Shown: positions 25,366-34,582 of the stretch, piece by piece
Numbering within the stretch: the stretch's first letter is position 1
Layout of the letters: the number at the start of each line of letters is the position of its first letter
From: JAFGDI01 sp963667715
Lineage (GTDB): Bacteria; Planctomycetota; Phycisphaerae; Sedimentisphaerales; SM23-30
Assembly (NCBI GenBank): GCA_963667715.1
Contig: OY763926.1
Span: 992,001-1,056,000, forward strand
Length of the DNA: 64,000 nucleotides
Direction: 5' to 3'
Notes under the pieces: model-generated
What the model was told of the DNA's origin: nothing
What the model saw: only the letters and a program-made list of their open reading frames with translations
The model's database searches: none
Program-made: the position numbers and the translations under genes

Positions 25366-26388
25366 TTAAGAGTTTATGGACCACCATGCGTTAATCTTGG
25401 CCGCACGCAGACGGTAGCGGTTCCAGGCCAGGTGGATCGCTCCGTACCAGATATAGCCGTTGATTGCAGTAAGTCCAAGAATGAGTATATTTGCCGGAAT
25501 CTTTACCATGGTTGGCAGTATGAACATAAGCGGCATACATATGCCAAGTGACAGGACAATTCCGGCACTGACAGCTTTTACTATTTCCAGCTTGGCGATA
25601 ACGATCTTTTGCAGTTCACTGGCAAATTCTTCAAAGCAGAAAGCCAATTTTCCCGAGTATTCATGGTTGGCTAGAGCCGAGATCATACCCTTACCGATAA
25701 ACGATATTCTGTTAAAGGTTTGGGTGAAGCTTTCGCCTTCGGAGGCTTTGGCAAACGCTCTATTAACCTGGCTTTTAAGATAAAGGTTGCTGATACTTTC
25801 CGCTGACTGGTCATACATATCTTTTACATGCATACGGCTGTTATAGCAAATGTTCATGGCGGAAAAAAGTTCCATAAGAGCCAGCTGGCGGGCCCAGGTT
25901 CCAACGAATGGCAGGCAGCAATATAACAGGTCCCGGCAGAATCTCAAGGGAATTAGCAACTGTGGAAGTACTAAAAGGCCCAGTAATATTAGCATTTTAC
26001 TATTTATGCTATGGTCTGAGAATATAAAGGAGACAGTGGTAAAGGTTAATAATGAGATAGTTGCCAGGATTCGGCAGCGGCTGATAGCGACCTGCATGGG
26101 CATAAGCTCAAGCAGGTAGTTTGCTGCGATATTAAATGATTCGGCTAGTCGCCCAGTGTAGATACCAAGCTTGATAAGGGCCAGATAGAAATCTATTGCG
26201 GGATTGTTGAAAAAGCCTCGTTTAAGTTTTACCTCACTATCGATAAGGCTATTGGCAAAAGTCTTCAGCCTGGCTGAACTAAGAGCTGAAGAAGCTTTGC
26301 TTATTGCTTCTTTGTGCAGCATTCCGCTGTAGAGCAGGCGGGCACTGTTTTGTGAAAATATGACCAGTTCTTTCCATTTCATTGCCAT
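25366..26388 (-). CDS. GspF/PilC-like inner-membrane protein
   Basis: A 340-residue membrane protein with the duplicated plan of type II secretion/type IV pilus platform proteins. It has an N-terminal cytoplasmic helical region (FSQNSARLLYSGMLHKEAI, resembling the GspF repeat), a pair of membrane helices near residues 105-145, a second cytoplasmic repeat (FSAMNICYNSRMHVKDMYDQ), and C-terminal membrane helices near 265-315. Conservation looks weak and the length is slightly short of GspF (~400), so it is a divergent member. It may serve the pseudopilin-like proteins in this window. It lies between GH20 and HD-GYP genes on the same strand. Confidence 0.65.
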   Translation of the reverse strand: MAMKWKELVIFSQNSARLLYSGMLHKEAISKASSALSSARLKTFANSLIDSEVKLKRGFFNNPAIDFYLALIKLGIYTGRLAESFNIAANYLLELMPMQVAISRCRILATISLLTFTTVSFIFSDHSINSKMLILLGLLVLPQLLIPLRFCRDLLYCCLPFVGTWARQLALMELFSAMNICYNSRMHVKDMYDQSAESISNLYLKSQVNRAFAKASEGESFTQTFNRISFIGKGMISALANHEYSGKLAFCFEEFASELQKIVIAKLEIVKAVSAGIVLSLGICMPLMFILPTMVKIPANILILGLTAINGYIWYGAIHLAWNRYRLRAAKINAWWSINS

Positions 26389-26479
26389 TGATCCCTTAAT
26401 AATGTCATTAGTGATAGGGATATTATATCAGATGGGGAAAGAAAGTGCAAAACTTATAGGCAGTTTGGTGTATTTGTAT

Positions 26480-27904
26480 TTACTTCAGGGTATTATAGAT
26501 GTGTTCGGTTTCTTCATATGATAGTTTTTTGATGAATTCCAGACCGACTGTATACCAGCCATTGTCATAGTCAACGCAGCGAACAGCTTTTGCAGTGAAT
26601 TTAAGGTCTGGCTGATCACCTGGCATCGTTAATACCACATGCAAAATGGTGCCATCCTGGTAATCTTCTGAAGATAAGACACCAAGTCCGCCTTGAGATA
26701 TATTGTAGATGATAACGTTAGTTTTATCGCCCAGTACCCATTTAGAGCCGTCATTGGAGGCAATTCGCATTTCAGCGGTGCTTCTGAAATAGTACCTATG
26801 GTATATTCTGCCTGATGGATTAAAGGTTTTATTATATCCCAGACTGAGTTTTTGGATAATATATTTTCTGGCTTGGCGGTCTTCGTCGATCTTGCAGTTT
26901 TGCATAGTGATCTGAGCGAAGTTGACAAAGGCATCGACTACCTTTTCGTCTAGATGGTGGGGGGACATGGTTCTAAGTTCAGTTAACGCTTGAGAGATAG
27001 TGAGCGGTTGTGGGCGATAAGGTCTTTCTGATATCATATTATCAAATGCATCGACTACAGCTAGCATACGGGCAGCAATAGAAATAGCATCACCTTTTAA
27101 CTGCTGCGGATAGCCAGAGCCATTGGCCTTTTCATGATGGTGATATATCATTTCGATGATATCGCTATCTGTATCGGTATTATCTCTCAGGTGCTCAATA
27201 GCTGTTGTAACGTGATCTTTGCGGTTTGATGGATCGTCAAAGCTTAGTATATCACGTTGGATTAATATTTTGCCAATATCATGCAGAAAGCCAGCAGTAC
27301 CTAGCTGACTGAGGAACTGATGATTACGTACCCCAATGTGGCAGGCGAAAGCTACCAGCATGGTGCTGACATTTGACATATGGGCAGCGACATTATAGCC
27401 GTGGTCTGCACTTTCATAAAGGTGCATCATTGCCTGATCATCGCTCATAGCAACTTTGATAATAGCACCGCTCATATTATGGCTTTGGTCTATAGTTTCA
27501 TCAGAGATGTCGCCATTGCAGAACTGTTCAGCTAGAGCCGTTGTCGTATTGCAAATGATTTCGCTTTTTTGATCTATTGGTATATCTTTATTGCCGGCAA
27601 TATCTTTGATCGAATTTGCAACTGCCTGATAATAGAGCTTATAATCTTTAGTGTTTATATATATGAACTGTTTTCCAGCTTCCATTAGCCGGCGGTAATC
27701 TTTAATGTTAATGATGTTGCCTGAGTTGTTATATAAGCTGAAACCGTTAGATGTTGATAGGTATGTATTTATACCGGTGAGATTTTCAGGGGGAACACAG
27801 GCAAGGGGAACCGGCAGATATCTTGCATTGCAATCACCTGCCAGGTCTCCTTTCTCCTTTTTGCTGTCCAAAGTAATGACATTATCTTGTCTATTCTCTT
27901 TCAC
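26480..27904 (-). CDS. HD-GYP phosphodiesterase with C-terminal PilZ domain
   Basis: A 474-residue cytoplasmic protein with no membrane segment. The HD-GYP domain covers about residues 160-320, with HDIGK (H208-D209), HHHEKANGSGYP and a late DAFDNMISERPYRP, so the metal ligands and GYP motif are intact and activity is expected. The C-terminal ~110 residues look like a PilZ domain (RSTAEMR ... NISQGGLGV). The protein should both degrade and sense cyclic di-GMP. The first 150 residues match nothing I know. The start is GTG 27904 with GGGAG just upstream on the minus strand. Cyclic di-GMP usually governs pili, adhesion and surface life, which fits the region. Confidence 0.85.
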   Translation of the reverse strand: MKENRQDNVITLDSKKEKGDLAGDCNARYLPVPLACVPPENLTGINTYLSTSNGFSLYNNSGNIINIKDYRRLMEAGKQFIYINTKDYKLYYQAVANSIKDIAGNKDIPIDQKSEIICNTTTALAEQFCNGDISDETIDQSHNMSGAIIKVAMSDDQAMMHLYESADHGYNVAAHMSNVSTMLVAFACHIGVRNHQFLSQLGTAGFLHDIGKILIQRDILSFDDPSNRKDHVTTAIEHLRDNTDTDSDIIEMIYHHHEKANGSGYPQQLKGDAISIAARMLAVVDAFDNMISERPYRPQPLTISQALTELRTMSPHHLDEKVVDAFVNFAQITMQNCKIDEDRQARKYIIQKLSLGYNKTFNPSGRIYHRYYFRSTAEMRIASNDGSKWVLGDKTNVIIYNISQGGLGVLSSEDYQDGTILHVVLTMPGDQPDLKFTAKAVRCVDYDNGWYTVGLEFIKKLSYEETEHIYNTLK

Positions 27905-28369
27905 ACTCTTCTCCCTTGCTTGCCAAAACTTGTTTGGACAGCTCTATCTCTCTCTCACTCTCTTTACTACTTTTTAGTCTATCGACAGTGTAACTGTTTT
28001 TCTTTAGGTATAAAAAAGCGTATTTTAGCCAATGTAGTAGTAGAATGTAAAATGGCTATGACATGTTTATCCGTATATTAAAATCCATTTAATTGGGGGC
28101 TTTGATGTTTGTTTTGACGTTTATGTAAAATAGTGAGTCTTAGAGCGTGTCAAGTGAGGATAGAGTGATGATGGTACTGTGTATTAGTAAAAAAGTGTAA
28201 TAGTACAGGTGTGGGTGGATAAAGTAAACTTTAATAAAATTCAAACAAAATAAATCGAGTTTTTTATGTGAGAAAATGAGAAAAAATTTGTATGTAAGGC
28301 TATTCACTTATATGAAAATAAGTGAAATGGATAATGAAATATTAATATATGTTTCATTGATCGTTAACA
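27905..28369. other. Intergenic region with a GA-rich tract
   Basis: A 465-base AT-rich gap. On the minus strand, close to the HD-GYP gene, is a purine GA-rich tract (27940-27966). No gene, riboswitch or terminator is apparent. Confidence 0.4.
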
Positions 28370-29134
28370 TTAAGCTTGGGTAATAGAAACATTTCCTGAG
28401 ATCAATACTCTCGAATCGCATAGTTGGCAAAATAGTTCTCCGCCACGTGTAGAGAGTTGTTTGGCGTGTAGTCTGTCTTTTCCTGTTATCTTATGCCAGT
28501 ATGGAGTAAGTTGGCAATGAGCAGAGCCGGTAACGTGGTCTTCGTCTATGCCGAATTTAGGAATAAAGAAGCGGCTGACAAAGTCACAGTCATTGCCGGG
28601 GGCGGTGATAATAAGTCCACGTCTGTCTAGTTTGCGGAGTAGGTTGATATTGGGTGAGATATCCTGTATTTGTTGTTGGTTTTGATATACGGCCATATAG
28701 TCTACGCCTGCATGTACAGCAGAAGGAGTTATGCTCAGTGCCTGACAGAGCAAGTCCGGGCAATCGGTCAGGTTTCCCGGACGGCCAGGGAAGTCCAGGG
28801 TTATGAAGCCTTTTGCGGCATCTGAGGCAACAGAGACAGGCCCGCAGCCTGAGAGCAGCTCTATGGGGCTATTGCTTTGGTTAAGTATGTAGAACAGGAC
28901 GTAACCTGCGGCGAGAGTGGCGTGGCCGCATAGGTCTATTTCGCCAGTACAGGTAAACCAGCGTATATGCCATTGTGAATTGATTTTAGTCAGGAATGCA
29001 GTTTCAGGCATCATGTTATCAGTAGCGATTTTCTGCATAATTATGTCTGAGGGCCAGGCGTTTACAATGCATACCGCTGCAGGATTGCCAGAGCAGTTTT
29101 TACCTGTGAAAGAATTGAGCTTGTAAGTTTGCAT
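28370..29134 (-). CDS. PhzF-family isomerase
   Basis: A 254-residue protein of the PhzF/YddE family, which shares the diaminopimelate epimerase fold. The N-terminus reads YKLNSFTGKNCSGNPAAVCI, followed by the catalytic-Glu region METAFL (here MPETAFL), WFTCTGEIDLCGHATLAAGY, and the C-terminal EDHVTGSAHCQLTPYW. Length and motif spacing fit the family, and the second, usually non-catalytic, half is present. The substrate is unknown in most members; no phenazine genes are nearby. It is a single gene on the minus strand. I see no terminator after it. Confidence 0.88.
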   Translation of the reverse strand: MQTYKLNSFTGKNCSGNPAAVCIVNAWPSDIIMQKIATDNMMPETAFLTKINSQWHIRWFTCTGEIDLCGHATLAAGYVLFYILNQSNSPIELLSGCGPVSVASDAAKGFITLDFPGRPGNLTDCPDLLCQALSITPSAVHAGVDYMAVYQNQQQIQDISPNINLLRKLDRRGLIITAPGNDCDFVSRFFIPKFGIDEDHVTGSAHCQLTPYWHKITGKDRLHAKQLSTRGGELFCQLCDSRVLISGNVSITQA

Positions 29135-29248
29135 ATTGCTGTTCCTTTTTGTAATTCACTACATGTATTATAACATAGTCTTACGCTGGAACAAGGTACT
29201 GTTAACTGTTTATTTGGGTATAACAGATATCAGACTGGCGATAGTGTA

Positions 29249-29282
29249 TAAAAAAACACCCTGCTATAAATAGCAGGGTGTT
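29249..29282 (-). terminator. Terminator of the HEAT-repeat gene
   Basis: A 12-bp perfect stem (29255-29266 with 29271-29282) is followed on the minus strand by a T run. Confidence 0.85.
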
Positions 29283-29314
29283 GTGAATCTTAAATTGTGA
29301 GCCAGAAGCGTGTT

Positions 29315-31507
29315 TTAGTTTTTGCTCTGGTTCAGGATAAGCTTACTGACTTTACCGCTAGGTAGATTGAGTGAACCGTAAGCCTGACAGGCCAGGTTGC
29401 GTATTGCAGGATCAGCAGAGAAAGAACCAGATATCTGGTAAAGTGCGTTTATCTGATCGGTGTTAAGCAGGTTGCCAAACTGACGAGCAGAGAAAGCCAA
29501 ACGGTCAAGAGTCATAAGCTTAAGCTCTTTACTGGTAGCATCGTTAAGTGCCATAGTTGCAAGAGCTCTCTGACCCTGAGTTGATTCCAGACTGCCGAGA
29601 GCAATGATCGCAGATTTCTGTATTTCGCTGCGAGATTCTTTCAGTGCGTTAATGAGAACGTTCTGAGCGTCTAGCAGAGGTAGTACCTTGTTGCTGGTTA
29701 CACATAGTGTTTCAAGCACTCTGGCAGCAGATAGTGCATATTCGTCAGCAAGGTCAGCTGAGAAGTCACGAGCGTTGTTCGCTGAAAGGATATCAGCAGC
29801 TACAGCAGGGAAGTCAGCAGGGTTGGTAGTTCTGAGAACGATCTGGGCAAAAGGGCAATCCTTAACAGTTATCTTGGTAGAAGGCATGTTCTCGCTGTCT
29901 GCAAGGATAATAGCAGGGCAGAATGCAACCTGATATAGTTTACTGATCATATCAAGTGTGGTCGCGAGATCTGGGCCTGAAACCTTATTAGAGATAACAA
30001 CCAGGTCAACGCTAGGCATGCTTTTGATATTAGTAACTATATTCGCTAGTGAGTCGCTACCAATAACACCGCCGGTATAGGTTTCGCGGAGGCTGGTAGC
30101 TGCGGTATTACGTGCTTCATAATCAGGGTCGATGATAACAGCATACTTTTCACCTTTTTGCTGAATGGCTTCAGAAAGAGCTTTTACAACAACTGGTGCA
30201 GCTTCAAATTCAGAAACAGGCAGGATCTGACCGATAGCCAGTGCTGCACTGAAACGTACTTCACGGTCAGGGAAGCTCAGTGCAGCAACCAATGGCTTAG
30301 AGCCCATCAGGTCATAGAGCAGTGAGCTTTGGCCGGCATTTTTTCTCATAGCAGTAATAGCCTTGAGAGCAACAGGACGGTTCTGATTATCGAGTGCACG
30401 TTTAAGAACGCGGTGCAGATATTCAGGGCCAGCAGTAAGAGCGTAAGTGTCAGCGTCAGCATGGCCTTCACCGAAGTAGTTTGGCTGGCTAAAGCCGTTA
30501 GCTTCAAGACGGAAGAATGCTGAGATCCAGAGAGCAACAGAACCAGTCAGACCCGAATCTCTTCTCAGGGCATGTTCGCAGTATCTCATCGCCATAAGTT
30601 CGTCAAAAGCACCGGCAGGAACTTCTTCCTTTACCAGACCCTTGCGGTTATCCCAGAACCAGACGTTTGCAATATCCTGATCAGCTGGAACCTGTAGTGA
30701 TTCTACTTCATTGTAGTATTCAGACGCCAGTTTTTCGTATAGGAGAGCAGAACCAACTCCTGTAGGCAGTGAATTGATACTTGTGATCTTTCTGATGGAG
30801 TCCTGAGCAGTGTTTTTTAGCTCAGGTGCAGTGTTCTGGTCTTCCACGATCTCCTGAAGATATGGCAGTGCTTTGTGATAGCCAATTTCACCAAGAACGT
30901 CTGCGACGATAAGCTTCAGGTTCAGGTCATTGGAGTAGAGCATCGCTACAGCAAGCGGGTTGACGGAGACTCTGCCAAGTTCTGGCAGTGCACGTTTGAT
31001 AACTTCCAGCTCTTCACGACGGTCTGGGTCACGCAGAGCTTCAACCAGTTGAGGAACAGCCCATTCGCCGGAATCCTTCAAGCGGGCAACAGCAAGCATA
31101 TTGCCGCGGGTAGTGCTGGAGAGGCGTTTGATCTCATCAGCGATACGAGATTTATCCTGACGACGCAGGTAACGACCTTCTTCAACGATCGCTACGATCT
31201 GGCGAGCCTGCTCTTTAAGCTGCTCTGTATTATTCTGCATAAGAGACAGATTGCGGTAAGCATCAGCGTAACGAGAGTTTTCCGCAAGGTTAAGAACTGC
31301 GACCGGGTCAGGGTTAGAATCGATCAGCTGCTGGGCATTGTACTGAGCAAGCTCAAAATTACCAATGAGTGAATAGTGCATAAAATCAGCCCAGTATTTT
31401 GCAGTCTGGTCAGCTGTACCCTGCTTGTCCTGAGCGGCGGCCCAGGAAGCCAGGAATAATGATGATACCAGCATGTATACGAAAGCTTTTTTCAGTATAT
31501 CGGCCAT
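29315..31507 (-). CDS. Secreted HEAT-repeat protein
   Basis: A 730-residue protein with an N-terminal signal peptide (AFVYMLVSSLFLASWAAAQ) and a largely helical body. HEAT-like repeats are visible: PQLVEALRDPDRREEL, NPLAVAMLYSNDLNLKL, PLVAALSFPDREVRFSAALAIG, IQKSAIIALGSLESTQ. The C-terminal third has segments resembling response-regulator-like strands (VDLVVISNK), so another domain may be present. HEAT repeats usually form protein-binding surfaces; the partner is unknown. Upstream of the start, a 15-bp direct repeat contains two copies of the GGAGACATTA ribosome-binding region. Confidence 0.7.
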   Translation of the reverse strand: MADILKKAFVYMLVSSLFLASWAAAQDKQGTADQTAKYWADFMHYSLIGNFELAQYNAQQLIDSNPDPVAVLNLAENSRYADAYRNLSLMQNNTEQLKEQARQIVAIVEEGRYLRRQDKSRIADEIKRLSSTTRGNMLAVARLKDSGEWAVPQLVEALRDPDRREELEVIKRALPELGRVSVNPLAVAMLYSNDLNLKLIVADVLGEIGYHKALPYLQEIVEDQNTAPELKNTAQDSIRKITSINSLPTGVGSALLYEKLASEYYNEVESLQVPADQDIANVWFWDNRKGLVKEEVPAGAFDELMAMRYCEHALRRDSGLTGSVALWISAFFRLEANGFSQPNYFGEGHADADTYALTAGPEYLHRVLKRALDNQNRPVALKAITAMRKNAGQSSLLYDLMGSKPLVAALSFPDREVRFSAALAIGQILPVSEFEAAPVVVKALSEAIQQKGEKYAVIIDPDYEARNTAATSLRETYTGGVIGSDSLANIVTNIKSMPSVDLVVISNKVSGPDLATTLDMISKLYQVAFCPAIILADSENMPSTKITVKDCPFAQIVLRTTNPADFPAVAADILSANNARDFSADLADEYALSAARVLETLCVTSNKVLPLLDAQNVLINALKESRSEIQKSAIIALGSLESTQGQRALATMALNDATSKELKLMTLDRLAFSARQFGNLLNTDQINALYQISGSFSADPAIRNLACQAYGSLNLPSGKVSKLILNQSKN

Positions 31508-31535
31508 GTTCTAATGTCTCCAGTTTTAATGTCTC
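31508..31535 (-). repeat. 15-bp tandem direct repeat at the HEAT-gene ribosome-binding site
   Basis: GTTCTAATGTCTC (31508-31520) and GTTTTAATGTCTC (31523-31535) differ at one base and are offset by 15. On the minus strand each carries GAGACATTA, so the Shine-Dalgarno region is duplicated just before the start codon. Confidence 0.6.
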
Positions 31536-32146
31536 TGCAAAGCTTTTAAATAAAAACGCTTCAGCGTTGATAGTAATAATAACCCGTCAAATGGACCGTC
31601 CATGTAGTTTTATGTCAGATCCAATACGAAATATTTTAGGTGTGCTTGTCGGCAGGTTTGAGCTAAGTTGCTTTAAACTGTTTTTTTACAAGCGTTTACA
31701 GCTTACTAAGAAGCATTCTAATTATACGTAAAGTGCTAAAAAAGGTCAACCAAAAAACGGAATTCTTTTGTTTTGGCTAGTGTTGGTAGTACCAGGAGGG
31801 TCGCGGAATACCAAGGCTGAAAATGCTTATCAAAATGATAGCTGATAAAACAAAGCGAGAGTATTGAAATAGAGTCTTATAATGCAGGTTTAGATTGTAA
31901 AAGCTAAATACTTTCGTGTAATGTGTTTAGCCATATATAGACAGTCTTTTTGGTCTAAGTGTCTGTATTTAATTGTTTTATGTTGTATTGCTTTTGCTTT
32001 TTCTCTTTTTTATTACTAAATTATTTGATGCAACAGTTGATTATGGAGGGGTTTTTAAGCGATATTGTCAAAGAACAGATACACAATGGGGTGTTTTGTT
32101 ATCAGTAATAATAAGTATATAAAATGATTTTATACGTGGGGATAAA
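31536..32146. other. Intergenic region between divergent HEAT-repeat and binding-protein genes
   Basis: About 610 bases, AT-rich. It holds a palindrome AACGCT-TC-AGCGTT (31555-31568) close to the HEAT-gene leader. Otherwise I find no gene, terminator or structured element I can defend. It must hold promoters for both flanking genes. Confidence 0.4.
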
Positions 32147-33007
32147 ATGGGAAAGTCTATAAATGGTAAAACAGGGTTGCTATTAGTGATAATTTGTTTA
32201 TTCATGAGTCAGTTGGCTTATGCTGGCGATAGTGTGGTATGTGCTGGCTGTAAGACAGAGTATTATTTGATAGTTAAGCTAACAGACGTTCTAAATGCCC
32301 AGCAGGCAGACTACAGCTATAAGCCGGCAAAGACTGGCAACAAGAAGGCAGTAGAGTTAATGGTCGATGGCAAGATCGATTTTGCATTTACCTGTAAGGA
32401 TCATTGGAAGCTGGTAAAGAAGTTTGGACTTGATAAGGTAAAGACTTCGGGGTGGTGCACAGTTTCAGTTGCTCATGATCCAATAGTCGTGGTTACCAAT
32501 CCTGACTGTGGTTTGTCAAACCTGACCAAGCAGCAGCTCTGTGATATATTTAGTGGTTCAGTTTCTAACTGGAAAGCAGTTGGTGGTGCAGATAAGGAGA
32601 TCAAGGTTGGGTACCTGGACGATTCGGTAGAAAGTGGTGTGGTAACTGTTTTTAAGGAGACTTCAGTAGGGGCAGATGCCAAACTGACAAGTAATGCTAC
32701 ATTACTGAAGGCCCCGAGCAATCTGGGTAACTTTTGTAATGTAACATCTGGTGCTATAGTGTTTATGGGAATGAACTCATATAAACAGGAATATGGCAGG
32801 GTTATGGCTATTGACGGGGTTAGTTCTGAGGTAGCTAATGTTGTTGATGGTAAATATCCTCTGGCGGTTACTTATCACATAATCTATGACAAGAACAAAG
32901 CGTCAGCAGCAGAGAAGCTTCTGGACTTTATGGCTGGTGAAGAGGGAACAAAGCTGACAAACGAGATGATGGTTGCTATTGAGCAGAAAGAGGTAAAACC
33001 CAAGTAG
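32147..33007 (+). CDS. Cysteine-rich periplasmic PstS-like binding protein
   Basis: A 286-residue exported protein with a signal peptide (LLLVIICLFMSQLAYA). It resembles the phosphate-binding (PstS/PBP_like) fold: VCAGCKTEYYL replaces the first substrate loop, then AVELMVDGKIDFAFT, LTKQQLCDIFSGSVSNWKAVGG (a family signature with the FSG..xNW motif) and a C-terminal DFMAGEEGTKL. It carries seven cysteines in the mature part, including CxxC in VCAGCK; binding proteins of this class usually have few, so metal or redox sensing is possible. A chemoreceptor gene follows 56 bases downstream, so it probably presents a ligand to that receptor. Confidence 0.8.
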   Translation: MGKSINGKTGLLLVIICLFMSQLAYAGDSVVCAGCKTEYYLIVKLTDVLNAQQADYSYKPAKTGNKKAVELMVDGKIDFAFTCKDHWKLVKKFGLDKVKTSGWCTVSVAHDPIVVVTNPDCGLSNLTKQQLCDIFSGSVSNWKAVGGADKEIKVGYLDDSVESGVVTVFKETSVGADAKLTSNATLLKAPSNLGNFCNVTSGAIVFMGMNSYKQEYGRVMAIDGVSSEVANVVDGKYPLAVTYHIIYDKNKASAAEKLLDFMAGEEGTKLTNEMMVAIEQKEVKPK

Positions 33008-33063
33008 GTGGCTGTAATATTTTGGAAGTTGTATATATTTTTTCTTGGTAGAGGGTGATATAG

Positions 33064-34488
33064 ATGCGTAAGTGTTCCAAAAGTATTATGGCAAGAGCTA
33101 TGATAATCATGTGCAGTTCTACGTTACTGCTTGTTATTATCCTTTCGTCGCTATTGCTTACCAAAAGTAATATTTCTCAGAAGTCTCAGGCTGATCAGGC
33201 TGTGGCAGTGATGCAGACAGAGCAGCAGAACGAGGAGAAACTTCTAAAGCAGAGTTTTGAAAGAAAGTCTCAGGCTATTGCATCAATAATGGCACTAAAT
33301 GCGGTGAATTTAATTGAGTCTTTTGATTATGATACTTTAGAGACAATGTCTGAAAATGCATCATCCGACCCTGAGATAAAAGATGTAGCATTTTTTGACG
33401 AAAATGACAAGTTGCTAGCCGGGACTCCCTGTACAGATAAGAATGGCGATGTATATAAGTTTGATATAATTGATTCAGATGGTAAAGTGATAGGTTATGT
33501 ACATATGCATCGCGATGATAGTCTAATTAGCGGAGAGATGAAAGCTGTTTCAGATCGCATTGATAAGCTGGTAAGTGAATTTGATGTGATGAGGCGTAAA
33601 AATGGTCGTAAGATGGTGCGTTATACTGCGGTTATAGGTTTTAGTGGTCTTTTGCTGATGTGTGTCGCTTTATTTGTGTTGATGAAATTTAGGGTAGTAA
33701 AGCCAATGCAGCAGCTGATAAATGCTGTATCAAATACTTCTGAGGGAGTAGGGCAGGTATCGCATTCTGTGTTTCAGTCATCAAAGTCAGTTGCAGATTC
33801 TGCCAGCCAGCAGGCGGCTAATCTGGAGGAGACATCTGCTAGTCTGGAAGAAATATCCAGCCAGACACGCAGGAACTCTGATAATGCAGTAGAAGCCAGA
33901 GACCATTCTCATAAGGTAAAGGAATACGCTGATAATGGCAAAGAAACTACAAAGTTGATGAATAATGCCGTGGCAGAGATACAGAGCTCTTCAGAAGAAA
34001 TAGTTAATATAATAAAAGTGATAGATGGCATTGCATTTCAGACTAATCTTCTGGCCTTGAATGCGGCAGTTGAGGCCGCCCGCGCAGGAGAGTTTGGTAA
34101 AGGCTTTGCAGTTGTTGCCGAAGAAGTGCGTAACCTGGCAATACGTAGTACAGAGGCCGCTCGTAGTACTTCGGGTATGATTGAGAAAGCAGTGGGTAGT
34201 AGCGCTAAAGGGGTTGAGATTGCGGGACAGGTCTCACAATTACTGCAGGATATAACTGATGGCGTAGACCAGACTACAACGCTGATAGATAGTATAGTAT
34301 CAGACTCACAGGATCAGGCTAACAGCCTTGAGCAGATACATCGGGCAGTAAGTCAGATCGATCACATAACACAGAACAATGCTTCGGATGCCCAGCAGGG
34401 AGTTCAGTCGTCGGAGAAGCTGAATATGCAGACGAACCATCTGGACGTTATTGTATCAGAATTGTCAAACCTTGTGTGTAGGCGGTAA
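33064..34488 (+). CDS. Methyl-accepting chemotaxis protein
   Basis: A 474-residue receptor. Membrane helix 1 lies near residues 9-33 (MARAMIIMCSSTLLLVIILSS), followed by a ~150-residue periplasmic domain with VAFFDENDKLL, a PAS/cache-like segment, then helix 2 near 185-207 (FSGLLLMCVALFVLM) and a short HAMP-like linker. The signalling hairpin is intact: GIAFQTNLLALNAAVEAARAGEFGKGFAVVAEEVR. Membrane topology is standard. The upstream gene is a periplasmic binding protein, and the short gap suggests one transcript; the binding protein may supply the ligand signal. No CheA/CheW/CheY genes are in the window. Confidence 0.9.
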   Translation: MRKCSKSIMARAMIIMCSSTLLLVIILSSLLLTKSNISQKSQADQAVAVMQTEQQNEEKLLKQSFERKSQAIASIMALNAVNLIESFDYDTLETMSENASSDPEIKDVAFFDENDKLLAGTPCTDKNGDVYKFDIIDSDGKVIGYVHMHRDDSLISGEMKAVSDRIDKLVSEFDVMRRKNGRKMVRYTAVIGFSGLLLMCVALFVLMKFRVVKPMQQLINAVSNTSEGVGQVSHSVFQSSKSVADSASQQAANLEETSASLEEISSQTRRNSDNAVEARDHSHKVKEYADNGKETTKLMNNAVAEIQSSSEEIVNIIKVIDGIAFQTNLLALNAAVEAARAGEFGKGFAVVAEEVRNLAIRSTEAARSTSGMIEKAVGSSAKGVEIAGQVSQLLQDITDGVDQTTTLIDSIVSDSQDQANSLEQIHRAVSQIDHITQNNASDAQQGVQSSEKLNMQTNHLDVIVSELSNLVCRR

Positions 34489-34524
34489 AAAAGGTCTTTA
34501 CCCATAAACCAGAGTAAAGACCTT
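34486..34524 (-). terminator. Terminator of the dockerin-type gene (minus strand)
   Basis: An 11-bp perfect stem (34491-34501 with 34514-34524) is followed by a T run only on the minus strand, so it ends the gene at 34583-36190. It overlaps the stop codon of the chemoreceptor gene. Confidence 0.75.
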
Positions 34525-34582
34525 AAAGGGGGATGCAACAAAACCGTTTAATACTAATGATAGTATCGATACTGTTATGATA

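Noticed and set aside
27940..27966. GA-rich tract before the HD-GYP gene as a repeat array or control element
   Set aside because: Simple low-complexity purine tract with irregular units; no evidence of function.
31399..31731. 110-residue open frame on the plus strand, partly antisense to the HEAT-repeat gene
   Set aside because: Overlaps the start and signal peptide of a well-supported gene and shows no family features or ribosome-binding site.
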